A DNA stretch of 42,510 nt from Bacteroidales bacterium (GTDB lineage: Bacteria > Bacteroidota > Bacteroidia > Bacteroidales > JAADGE01), in contig JAIORQ010000100.1 in NCBI GenBank assembly GCA_021108035.1, positions 84,210 through 126,719 of the forward strand, given 5' to 3'. Shown one piece after another: positions 7,656-15,223 of this stretch (position 1 is the stretch's first letter; every line of letters starts with the position of its first letter). A program made the translations under genes and the position numbers. The notes beneath the pieces were generated by a model. That model had not been told where the DNA came from. It saw only the letters and a program-made list of their open reading frames with translations, and made no database searches.

Positions 7656-9070
7656 TTGGTAATAATTTCCCAACAACCTGTTTTTTTACTTCCTAAACGT
7701 TTAATATTTTTATTGTTTATTAATATTCTAAAGTCTCTTTTAATGGTTTCTATACTAACACCAACTTTTAAAGCTATTTCTTTTTTTGTAATTTCCGTAT
7801 TCTTTTTAATAAGTTTGATAATTTCTTTTTGTCTATTATTTAAAGGGTCATTTAAAGGGTCATTTAAAGGGTCATTTAAAGGGTCTAAAGCTTCTTTAAA
7901 TAATTTCAAAGGCACAGATGTGATAAAAACATCATCCTCAACAAAATCATTATCATCAGTATCAGAATATATTTTATTATATCGAAACACATTTTTTATT
8001 CCGGTTCCTAATTCTTCAGAACGTCCCATTTGTGTGAATATTTGTGCAATATGCGGGTTCTTTGGGAACGGCTCAAAATTACCGGGTTTTAAACTCCCCC
8101 ATTGATGTGGTTTGTTGGCGTTTTTACACAATACCCGGTCTTTATAAATAATAAAACTAGTCGGAAATGCATTTGTATATTCACGATGAATTAAAATATT
8201 AGCAACAACTTCTCTAAATATTTTTTCCCTCAAAGAAATACGTTGATCCCCTTGCAAATAAAACTTATCAGGTAAATGTTTATTTACAAACGCCATTAAC
8301 TTATCGTAAGCCTCTATAAGATTGCAGCGTATATTTATTCTGTCGTCATATCTGTCAATATTTTCTATTCTTAAAAGAGCATCGACTTTATAATGAGGAA
8401 TTGCACTGCCGATTATTTCGGGTTTCCCGAATAACAAAAGAGACGACATGGTAAATCCTTCCTCTCCGGTAGCCGGATCTTTTCTGTATAAACCTGCTGT
8501 TTTGTAAAAATCTTCATCAGAAAGTTCGTTCCACGGATGATTTGGTCGGTAAATGCGAATTATTTTGCGAACTCTTTCCACAATACCGGTTGTAAAATCG
8601 CTTTCGTATAGAAAAGGATAAATTTTATTTTCAGAATATTCAACAGATTTTCTTATGTATAATTGTTTTATTTGAGCATCAGATTTTAAAAAAAAATCAC
8701 CATCAACACTTCGGTCAAATATTTTATTTGCTGTTTTATGAACTTGTGACGAAATAGGAACAAATATATAAATCAGTTTTTTATTCTTAAATTCAACAAT
8801 TTTAGGTTCTAATAAGAATGAAGGCGAAAGTTTTTGTGGGTTATTACTCATATTTGCTATTTGTTTGCAAAATATTTCAATTTTATTATCTTCAATCCCA
8901 ATAATATTTTTATCATCATCAACACCCAACAATATTTCTCCGCCTTTGCGGTTAAGGAATGCACAAACCGTTTCAAACAAGTTTTGAGGTAACTGTTTGT
9001 CGGCTTTTTTAAATTCAATTGAAATTCCTTCGCCTTGTGAAATAATATGTTTAAGTTTTTTTGAGGTCAA
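7646..9070 (-). CDS. AlbA_2 (Schlafen-like) domain protein with GHKL-like ATPase region and winged helix
   Basis: The 474-residue protein has an N-terminal AlbA_2/Schlafen-type domain (about 10-130; EGISIEFKKAD, FLNRKGGEILLGVDD). A central part ends in FREVVANILIHREYTN and MGRSEELGTGIKNVFRYN, as in HATPase_c_4 proteins. The C-terminus is a winged-helix segment (about 412-470; KKEIALKVGVSIETIKRDFRI split over the turn). Such proteins are often mislabelled RecG-like helicases, but no helicase motors are present; they are probable DNA-binding regulators, often in accessory or defence regions. The reading frame requires a TTG start, just after neuD. A linker of four DPLN repeats (396-411) precedes the winged helix. 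It breaks the nonulosonate operon and is likely a later arrival. Confidence 0.8.
   Translation of the reverse strand: MTSKKLKHIISQGEGISIEFKKADKQLPQNLFETVCAFLNRKGGEILLGVDDDKNIIGIEDNKIEIFCKQIANMSNNPQKLSPSFLLEPKIVEFKNKKLIYIFVPISSQVHKTANKIFDRSVDGDFFLKSDAQIKQLYIRKSVEYSENKIYPFLYESDFTTGIVERVRKIIRIYRPNHPWNELSDEDFYKTAGLYRKDPATGEEGFTMSSLLLFGKPEIIGSAIPHYKVDALLRIENIDRYDDRINIRCNLIEAYDKLMAFVNKHLPDKFYLQGDQRISLREKIFREVVANILIHREYTNAFPTSFIIYKDRVLCKNANKPHQWGSLKPGNFEPFPKNPHIAQIFTQMGRSEELGTGIKNVFRYNKIYSDTDDNDFVEDDVFITSVPLKLFKEALDPLNDPLNDPLNDPLNNRQKEIIKLIKKNTEITKKEIALKVGVSIETIKRDFRILINNKNIKRLGSKKTGCWEIITKKT
7838..7885. repeat. Four perfect copies of a 12-bp tandem repeat
   Basis: The unit ATTTAAAGGGTC occurs four times without a mismatch inside the AlbA_2 gene and encodes (DPLN)x4 on the minus strand. 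Because the unit is a multiple of three, changes in copy number would lengthen or shorten the linker without shifting the frame. Confidence 0.95.
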
Positions 9071-9083
9071 AATAACATTTTTT

Positions 9084-9725
9084 TTATTTTATTCTTTTTG
9101 CAGGATTACCCACATAAACTCCACTTTCTGTAATGCTTTTGGTAACAACAGCTCCAGCTCCTATATTTGTTTCATTAACTATTTTAATATATTGTTTGCT
9201 TACAGAGTTGCTGCCGATAAAGCAATTATCTCCTATTAATAAACCCCCGTTTACAACAGCACTTGTTGATATATGGCAATTATTTCCAATTCTACAATCG
9301 TGCTCTATTAGTGCTTTGTTATTGATAATACAATTATTCCCAATTTCAGAATCAGCATTAATAACAGTGTTATGCATAATTATTGTTCCTTCTCCTATTT
9401 TTGCATGCTTTGAGACATGTGCATTTGGTGAAATAATGACAGGTAATTCTCCGCCTGATTTTTTTACCAGATTAAAAAGCTTGATTCTTAACACAGGAGT
9501 TTGAATATGTCCGACAGTAATAAAAAAACAGTTAAATTGTTTTGCTAATTGCGGAATGTCATTATCTGCACCAATTATTTTATAATCAAGGATGCTTTGT
9601 CCTAATTTGTCAGGTAAATCAATAATTCCTGCAATCTTAAACTTATTTTCAGTTTCAATTACATCAATAACAGCTTTACAATGTCCGCCACCACCAATTA
9701 ATATTATTTCAGGTTTATTTTTCAT
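9084..9725 (-). CDS. neuD: NeuD/PglD-family sugar acetyltransferase
   Basis: The 213-residue protein has an N-terminal Rossmann-like domain starting with IILIGGGGHCKAVIDVI (GGGGH at 11-15). A left-handed beta-helix of hexapeptide repeats follows from about 100 to 195. H142, in LIEHDCRIGNN, sits where PglD has its catalytic base. The end, VGNPAKRIK, is typical. PglD-like enzymes acetylate the C4 amine of the UDP-4-amino sugar made by LegB/LegC, the LegH step of the legionaminic pathway; NeuD proteins can also O-acetylate sialic acid. The ATG overlaps the TGA of legC, so the two are coupled, which supports the N-acetyltransferase role. Confidence 0.88.
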   Translation of the reverse strand: MKNKPEIILIGGGGHCKAVIDVIETENKFKIAGIIDLPDKLGQSILDYKIIGADNDIPQLAKQFNCFFITVGHIQTPVLRIKLFNLVKKSGGELPVIISPNAHVSKHAKIGEGTIIMHNTVINADSEIGNNCIINNKALIEHDCRIGNNCHISTSAVVNGGLLIGDNCFIGSNSVSKQYIKIVNETNIGAGAVVTKSITESGVYVGNPAKRIK

Positions 9726-10861
9726 ATAATCACGCTACTCGGAATATTAACAACTCTATCTGCAAGCCATTCTGCATTTTCAATATTTTCTATTTGATAA
9801 TTTTTAAACATTTCTAATCTGTTTATTAATTCCCAAACCGGGCGTGTCATTATTCCGTTTTCGTTTGTAAATTTAAGAAAATTATCTCTTTCTGCTTTGT
9901 TTTTTAATAAAATTGCATTTAGCCAGTAGTTTGATGTTGAGTTTTCGGGTTCTGAAACAAATTGAGTTTCAGTATTTTTAAAGAAAATTTTATAATTATC
10001 TGCAAGTTTTCTTTTCTTTTTAATGAAATCGGGAAGTTGCTCTAATTGTGCTACTCCAAGTGCTGCATTTATATTTGGCAAACGATAATTATATCCTACA
10101 AAATCGTGAACATATTCCCATTTATGCGAAACCTTTGCTTGTGTTGTCAAGTGTTTTGCTTTTTTTGCAAGTTCACGATTATTTGTTAAAAGCATACCGC
10201 CTCCGCCGGTTGTTATTGTTTTGTTTCCGTTGAAACTTAATGTCCCGAATTTCCCGAAAGAGCCGGTATGTTGTCCTTTGTAATAACTTCCGAGACTTTC
10301 GGCTGCGTCTTCAATAAGTATAATTTTATATTTGTTGCAAATTTGCTTTATTTTATCAATTCTTGCCGGATGTCCGAAAGTATGCATCGGGATGCAGGCT
10401 TTTATTATTTTTCCGGAATCAAGATTATGGCAACCGTCTTCCGCTACATAAGTATTGTGCTTTAAAAAAAACTCTAATTTTTCAGGCGATAATCCCAAAG
10501 TTTCTTTATCAACATCAATAAAAACAGGATTTGCCCCTGTATATGAGATTGCATTTGCATTTGCAATAAATGTTAAAGGTTGTGTAATAACTTCATCTCC
10601 CTGTTTTACATCTGATAAAATTAAAGCAATATGCAAAGCTGCTGTTCCGTTTACACAAGCAATTGCATATTTTGCTCCGGTGTATTTTGTAATATTTTCT
10701 TCAAATAAATCAACAAATTTACCGACACTTGAAACAAAAGTACTGTCGATACATTCATTTAAGTATTTTTTTTCGTTTCCGAAAAAACGAGGTTCGTGCA
10801 AAGGAATAAATTCATCTGTTTTGTAGGTTTCCTTTACAAATTTTATGAATTTATTATACAT
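9722..10861 (-). CDS. legC: LegC-type PLP-dependent sugar aminotransferase
   Basis: This is a 379-residue DegT/DnrJ/EryC1 aminotransferase. VNGTAALHIAL (70-80), LIEDAAES (E184, D185) and SFNGNKTITTGGGG with the PLP-binding lysine at 214 are all present. IPLHEPRFFGNEKKYL and SSVGKFVDLFE near the N-terminus match the LegC subgroup, which transaminates the C4 keto sugar made by LegB. It overlaps legB upstream by 8 bases and neuD downstream by 4 bases, so three consecutive pathway enzymes are coupled. Length and catalytic residues are normal. Confidence 0.88.
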   Translation of the reverse strand: MYNKFIKFVKETYKTDEFIPLHEPRFFGNEKKYLNECIDSTFVSSVGKFVDLFEENITKYTGAKYAIACVNGTAALHIALILSDVKQGDEVITQPLTFIANANAISYTGANPVFIDVDKETLGLSPEKLEFFLKHNTYVAEDGCHNLDSGKIIKACIPMHTFGHPARIDKIKQICNKYKIILIEDAAESLGSYYKGQHTGSFGKFGTLSFNGNKTITTGGGGMLLTNNRELAKKAKHLTTQAKVSHKWEYVHDFVGYNYRLPNINAALGVAQLEQLPDFIKKKRKLADNYKIFFKNTETQFVSEPENSTSNYWLNAILLKNKAERDNFLKFTNENGIMTRPVWELINRLEMFKNYQIENIENAEWLADRVVNIPSSVII

Positions 10862-11834
10862 TATAAATATCTGTTTTGTATTTTATAAGATTTTCAGGTT
10901 TTGCAAACCAATTGATGGTTTCTTCCAAACCTTTTTCAATCGGATATTTTATTTCAAAATCTGTTAATTCTTTTATCAATTTATTATCGCCCCAAAGCCT
11001 GAAAACTTCTGAATTTTCAGGACGAAGTCTTTGTTTTTCAGTAATAAATTCTACATCGGATTTCATTATTTTTTTAATCAAATCTAATGTATCTTTCATA
11101 GAAATTTCATAATTTGATGCAATATTTATTTCTTTACCAATTGTGTTGTCGCTTTCTGCTATGGCTATAATACCGTTGCAAGTATCTTTAACGAAATTGA
11201 GATCTCGAGTTGGTCTTAAATCTCCAAGTTTAATTTGCTTTTTACCGGCAGCAATTTGTGAAATTATTGTAGGAATAATTGCTCTTGCAGATTGACGCGG
11301 TCCGTAAGTATTGAACGGACGTGCAATTGTAAGAGGTAAGTTAAAGGCGTTGTAAAAGCTCATTGCCATGGCATCAGCACCGATTTTACTTGCCGAATAG
11401 GGCGATTGTGCTTGTTTGGGGTGTTTTTCATCAATCGGAACATATTGAGCTGTTCCGTAAACCTCTGATGTTGAGGTGTGTATAACTCTTAATGCTTTGT
11501 TTTCTTTTGCCGCTTGACAAATATTCAGTGTTCCTTTTACATTTGTATCTATATAAGAATCCGGAGCAATATATGAGTATGGTATAGCAATTAGTGCAGC
11601 AAGATGAAATATAATATCAATATTTTTTGTTATTTCTTTACAAAAATGAGGGTCTCTGATATCACCTGATATTACTTCTAAATTTTTATTTTGAGGTATG
11701 TCTTCTAACCAACCCCAATAGTTAAAAGAGTTATATTGAGATAACGCTTTCACTTTGTTGCCTTTCTTTAACAACAGTTCTGTAAGATGAGAACCTATGA
11801 AGCCGTCGGCTCCTGTAACAAGAACTTTTTTCAT
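10854..11834 (-). CDS. legB: LegB-type NDP-HexNAc 4,6-dehydratase
   Basis: The 326-residue extended SDR has G8ADGFIG14 for NAD(P) binding, TSTSEVYG (120-127) and the Y146-x-x-x-K150 dyad in SPYSASK. ARPFNTYGPRQSARAIIPT and the NYW-G-WLEDIP segment near 40 are typical of the LegB family, which converts NDP-GlcNAc to the 4-keto-6-deoxy intermediate and opens the legionaminic pathway. It is the first gene of the nonulosonate set. The 85-base gap upstream separates it from a decayed toxin gene, so its original promoter context may have been changed. Confidence 0.87.
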   Translation of the reverse strand: MKKVLVTGADGFIGSHLTELLLKKGNKVKALSQYNSFNYWGWLEDIPQNKNLEVISGDIRDPHFCKEITKNIDIIFHLAALIAIPYSYIAPDSYIDTNVKGTLNICQAAKENKALRVIHTSTSEVYGTAQYVPIDEKHPKQAQSPYSASKIGADAMAMSFYNAFNLPLTIARPFNTYGPRQSARAIIPTIISQIAAGKKQIKLGDLRPTRDLNFVKDTCNGIIAIAESDNTIGKEINIASNYEISMKDTLDLIKKIMKSDVEFITEKQRLRPENSEVFRLWGDNKLIKELTDFEIKYPIEKGLEETINWFAKPENLIKYKTDIYNV

Positions 11835-11919
11835 GCTTTAATTTGTTGTTGCTGAATAATATTGTGATATTTAAAATTCAAAAAATTCATTATATATAGT
11901 CATCTCTGTTTTAACGCGA

Positions 11920-12210
11920 TTAAGATATTCTTGTTAGTTTTCTGTTCCGGCTTAATATTATTGTTCCTACAACACCAAGCCGGTATTTTTTCAAATTAAT
12001 CGTTTTTCCTATATTATTTAAGATATTTGCCAGTTCAAAATCATCTGCTTCAAGTTTCCCGAAAAGGTCAATATCAATTGATCTTCTGTGTCCGATCTGC
12101 AATGCAAGAGCAGTTCCTCCGACAAGCCTTAAAGCTTTAAATTCCGGTGTACACTGCAAAGCTTTTAAAAGTTCCGGTGTATTTGGTTCAATTGTTTCGT
12201 AGTATAACAT
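11920..12210 (-). pseudogene. Truncated AbiEii/AbiGii-type nucleotidyltransferase toxin gene
   Basis: The 96-residue product starts MLYYETIEPNTPELL and carries LVGGTALALQIGHR followed by SIDIDLF, the nucleotidyltransferase GG and DxD motifs of AbiEii-type toxins. Family members of this layout are normally well over 200 residues and continue with a metal-binding third acidic residue and a helical domain. Here the frame stops after LSRNRKLTRIS, and the other frames down to legB give only short open stretches. I therefore read it as a C-terminally truncated and probably inactive gene. Its start overlaps the upstream DUF6922 gene by 46 bases, as usual for the pair. Confidence 0.75.
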
Positions 12211-12488
12211 AAGAAGTCTTCAATTGGAATTTTTGCCAGAAAAGCGACAAAATTAGCGGATTTTATGTCTAAATCCCTTATTGTAACAGCCTGTTTTGCA
12301 ATTTCTTTAATCCCGTAGTACTTATAAATTAAGTCCCAGTCATTTTTTAATCCGTAATCAAGAGCTTTATGAATAATATACCTTTTGCTTTTTTCTGTAT
12401 CTAATATTTTTACATCAACATCCCAAAACAGATGCTTTGAGAAATCGGAAATATTAATATGTTGTTTGTTTGGTTTTTTAAATGACAT
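12165..12488 (-). CDS. DUF6922-like protein, partner of the AbiEii-type gene
   Basis: The 107-residue protein includes ISDFSKHLFWDVDVKILD, RYIIHKALDYGLKNDWDLI and KYYGIKEIAKQAVTIRDLD. This is the pattern of the small DUF6922 proteins that precede AbiEii-type nucleotidyltransferase genes in Bacteroidota. By position it would be the antitoxin-like partner, but no function is proven from sequence. It begins 3 bases after cysC and overlaps the truncated toxin gene. It looks full length, so the antitoxin side may have outlived the toxin. Confidence 0.7.
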   Translation of the reverse strand: MSFKKPNKQHINISDFSKHLFWDVDVKILDTEKSKRYIIHKALDYGLKNDWDLIYKYYGIKEIAKQAVTIRDLDIKSANFVAFLAKIPIEDFLCYTTKQLNQIHRNF

Positions 12489-12491
12489 TTT

Positions 12492-13094
12492 TTACAAAAT
12501 AATTTTTTTTATAAGAAAGTCTAATATTTTTTGAGTTGATTCTTCAAGGGTCAGTTCTGCTGTGTTGACAATAATATCCGGATTTTCGGGAACTTCAAAC
12601 GGAGAACTTATACCTGTAAAATTTTTAATTTCTCCTTTTCTGGCTTTTGCATACAAGCCTTTTGTATCTCTTTGTTCACAAATTTCTATAGGAGTGCTGA
12701 CATATACTTCAATAAGGTTCTCTTTACTGATGATACTTTTTGCCATATCTCGTGCTTCTTTAGTCGGGCTGATAAAGCAATTAATGGCTATAACACCGCA
12801 ATTTAAGAACAATTTGGTTACTTCGGCAATTCTTCTGATGTTTTCAACCCTGTCTTCTTCTGTAAACTTAAGATTTCTGTTGATACCGGAACGTATGTTG
12901 TCTCCGTCCAGAATTTGTGTAAGGTATCCTTTGTTGAATAGTTCTTTTTCAACGGATGCGCCTAATGTTGTTTTTCCTGATCCTGAAAGTCCTGTAAACC
13001 AAAGAACTTTAGCCCTTTGATTTAAAAGTTTTTCTTTTTGTTCTTTGTTTATAATAAGATCAAATACCGTATAAATATTATTTTCTTTTTGCAT
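12492..13094 (-). CDS. cysC: Adenylylsulfate (APS) kinase
   Basis: The 200-residue enzyme has the P-loop GLSGSGKT (35-42), the LDGDNIRSGIN segment (62-72) with D63, D65 and R68, INCFISPTKEARD and FTGISSPFEVPENPD. All are standard for CysC, which phosphorylates APS to PAPS. No sulfate adenylyltransferase genes (cysD/cysN) are next to it. PAPS is the donor for sulfotransferases, and one is encoded at 25225-26097, so a role in glycan sulfation is plausible rather than assimilation alone. It follows the outer-membrane barrel gene after 86 bases, which may hold its own promoter. Confidence 0.92.
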   Translation of the reverse strand: MQKENNIYTVFDLIINKEQKEKLLNQRAKVLWFTGLSGSGKTTLGASVEKELFNKGYLTQILDGDNIRSGINRNLKFTEEDRVENIRRIAEVTKLFLNCGVIAINCFISPTKEARDMAKSIISKENLIEVYVSTPIEICEQRDTKGLYAKARKGEIKNFTGISSPFEVPENPDIIVNTAELTLEESTQKILDFLIKKIIL

Positions 13095-13180
13095 TAAACT
13101 TTAAACGATCATTTTAATTAATTTTGTATAAGTTTTGCAAAAATATAAAAAAGTTTCAAAAAGCGAAGCAGCAAGGGTTT

Positions 13181-14362
13181 TTAAAAGTTATACTTTAATT
13201 GAAGAAAAGCAAAAGAAAGTTTAAAATCATTAAAGTCCTTAATTCTGAATGTTTGAGCAATTACTGCAAAGTCTAAGTTGTCAGCTAAAGAATAAGTTAA
13301 GCTTGGTCCGATATAATAACCTTTAAGGTCAGGGTAATATATTGCAGAAACAGAGGCATTAAGCAGGGGGGTTATCGGATAGCTGATGCTTCCGAAAAGA
13401 CTGTATTTTGAAACGGACAGATTTTTAACACTTAAATCCCGGTTAACAAGATCAACATTAACAAGTCCTGTTACAGAATCAATTTCATAATCAATTGTTC
13501 CGGATCCGAGATAAAGAAACTCGCTTTGCAGCATCAAAGAGTTTGAAAAAACATAACTTAATGAAGCACTTGCAACAACAACTCCGGTCGTATCTTTAAA
13601 ACTTGTTTTCGGGTGTAAATAACTTGCCTCCCCTTTAAATGAAACCGATTTTATGTTACCTTCCCAGCCGGTACCGATCACATAATCTTGCTCATTGATC
13701 ATACCGGCTATGATCTGAAAATCGTAACCTCCGGCAGCAAATTTAAACAAGCCTGCACCGGAAACTTTTTTTGCACTGTCGGCTTTTACAACAAGTTCTG
13801 CAGATGAGGTTGCACTTGTATAATATTGAATACGAAGTGCATCGGAACCGGGTTTTTCCGGATAGTCAAAATCAAAGAAGGAATAGCTGTTAAAAATATC
13901 ATTTGGATTCCAAACGAAACTTCTTCCCCAGTTTATGCGTTGTCGACCGAGAGTTACGTTTAAGTTGCCTTCTTCAAAAGCAATATAGGCTCTGTCAATT
14001 TGAGAGTTCAATAAAAAGGAGTTTTCTGAAAAGATGTTCCGATTCATATTGATAATACCATTGTCTTTTGACATATTTTCACTAAATAAAGTATCTTGTC
14101 TCACCATATCTCCTGAAAAAAATCTTGTTCTTGCACTAATATCAAAAGATAAATAATCTTTAGGATACCAATTGAAATTAAGACGGTTATGGATGAGGTT
14201 GTCATTAATCCAATTTCCGCCTATGCTGTCACAGATCAAAACAGATTGCATGTTGGTTATATATCCGCTCAAGGAATATTTTTTCTCTGTTTCTTCTTCT
14301 TGTGCAAATATTCCTGACGTTACAATGAATATCAGTAGCAGTGAAAAAAATACGGTTTTCAT
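13181..14362 (-). CDS. Outer-membrane beta-barrel protein of the ABC export operon
   Basis: The 393-residue protein starts with a signal peptide (KTVFFSLLLIFIVTSGIFAQ, cut after about residue 21). The rest alternates polar and hydrophobic residues and ends in LSFAFLQLKYNF, with a C-terminal aromatic residue as in beta-barrels. The segment GRQRINWGRSFVWNPNDIF resembles DUF1302-type porins that pair with LolA-like proteins and export pumps. It is 33 bases after the ABC ATPase gene and last in the TetR-led operon, so I infer an outer-membrane acceptor or channel for the exported substrate. A carbohydrate porin is the alternative. Confidence 0.7.
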   Translation of the reverse strand: MKTVFFSLLLIFIVTSGIFAQEEETEKKYSLSGYITNMQSVLICDSIGGNWINDNLIHNRLNFNWYPKDYLSFDISARTRFFSGDMVRQDTLFSENMSKDNGIINMNRNIFSENSFLLNSQIDRAYIAFEEGNLNVTLGRQRINWGRSFVWNPNDIFNSYSFFDFDYPEKPGSDALRIQYYTSATSSAELVVKADSAKKVSGAGLFKFAAGGYDFQIIAGMINEQDYVIGTGWEGNIKSVSFKGEASYLHPKTSFKDTTGVVVASASLSYVFSNSLMLQSEFLYLGSGTIDYEIDSVTGLVNVDLVNRDLSVKNLSVSKYSLFGSISYPITPLLNASVSAIYYPDLKGYYIGPSLTYSLADNLDFAVIAQTFRIKDFNDFKLSFAFLQLKYNF

Positions 14363-14395
14363 TTTTCAGTGAATTATGAATTTATCAAACTCTTT

Positions 14396-15079
14396 CTATT
14401 TAGTAAGGTCACTTACAACTTTACCGTCTTCAATCGTAACCACTCGTCTGGCTTTTTTTACGACCCTGGCATCATGGGTTGAGAAAATAAAAGTTATGTT
14501 TTCTTCTCTATTCAGCTTTTCCATAATATCCAGCAAATTAGCTGTTGATTCACTGTCAAGATTTGCTGTTGGTTCATCGGCCAAAATAAATTTTGGTTTT
14601 GAAGCTAATGCTCTGGCAACGGCAACTCTTTGTTGCTGTCCGCCTGATAATTTGCTTGGTCTGCTGTTTATCCGATCACCTAAGCCTACTTGTTCCAATA
14701 ATGATATTGCTCTTTCGTTTCTTTCATTTTTAGACCTGCCTTGTAAATGCATAATGAACTCAACATTTTCCTTCGCTGTCAGAACCGGAATCAAGTTATA
14801 AGCCTGAAATACGAAACCTATGTTCTTCATTCTGAAGTCGGTTAATTTTGAAGATTTGAGTTCTCCTATATTGACTTCGTCAATAATAATTTTACCTTCG
14901 GTCGGATTATCAAGTCCGCCCATCATATTCAAGAAGGTTGTTTTTCCTGATCCTGAAGGACCGACAACTGCCGTGAACTCTCCTTGTTCAAAGCTAAGAT
15001 CAATACCTCTTACAGCATGTACTTTTACCTCACTGCTGTTATAGATCTTGTGCAAGTTTGTTACTTCAATTATTTTCAT
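14396..15079 (-). CDS. ABC transporter ATPase, LolD/MacB type
   Basis: The 227-residue protein has Walker A GPSGSGKT (40-47), Q-loop FVFQAYNLIP, signature LSGGQ (144-148), Walker B FILADE (164-169) and the H-loop STHD. The length and LTAKENV/NLDSEST features are those of the LolD/MacB/FtsE group that drives mechanotransmission ABC systems rather than transmembrane-pore importers. It is the only ATPase in the operon and sits next to four FtsX-type permeases, so it presumably powers more than one permease pair. A 144-base spacer of short AT repeats separates it from the permease upstream. Confidence 0.9.
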   Translation of the reverse strand: MKIIEVTNLHKIYNSSEVKVHAVRGIDLSFEQGEFTAVVGPSGSGKTTFLNMMGGLDNPTEGKIIIDEVNIGELKSSKLTDFRMKNIGFVFQAYNLIPVLTAKENVEFIMHLQGRSKNERNERAISLLEQVGLGDRINSRPSKLSGGQQQRVAVARALASKPKFILADEPTANLDSESTANLLDIMEKLNREENITFIFSTHDARVVKKARRVVTIEDGKVVSDLTK

Positions 15080-15223
15080 GTCTTTAAATTGTTAAATTGT
15101 TAAAATTGCTCTATTGTTGCATTGTTAAATTGATTCATTGTTATTTTGTGTGTTGCTTTTATTAGTTTTTTATAATATGACGTTTTGAAGTCTGTAAAAT
15201 AACGGACGTTCAAAAGTCCGGAA

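Noticed and set aside
7838-7885. Phase-variable repeat switching the gene on and off
   Set aside because: The unit is 12 bp, a multiple of three, so copy-number change cannot shift the frame.
7646-9070. RecG-like ATP-dependent DNA helicase
   Set aside because: No helicase motor motifs are present. The visible parts are an AlbA_2/Schlafen-type domain, a GHKL-like stretch and a winged helix.
9133-9504. Plus-strand reading frame opposite neuD, and many similar frames opposite other genes
   Set aside because: They mirror strong minus-strand genes, have no recognisable domains and no start context; they are antisense shadows.
13095-13180. Bacteroidota-type promoter upstream of cysC (a TAnnTTTG-like word)
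   Set aside because: TATTTTTG is present, but no TTTG element lies at the expected 19-21 base spacing, so I did not list it as a feature.
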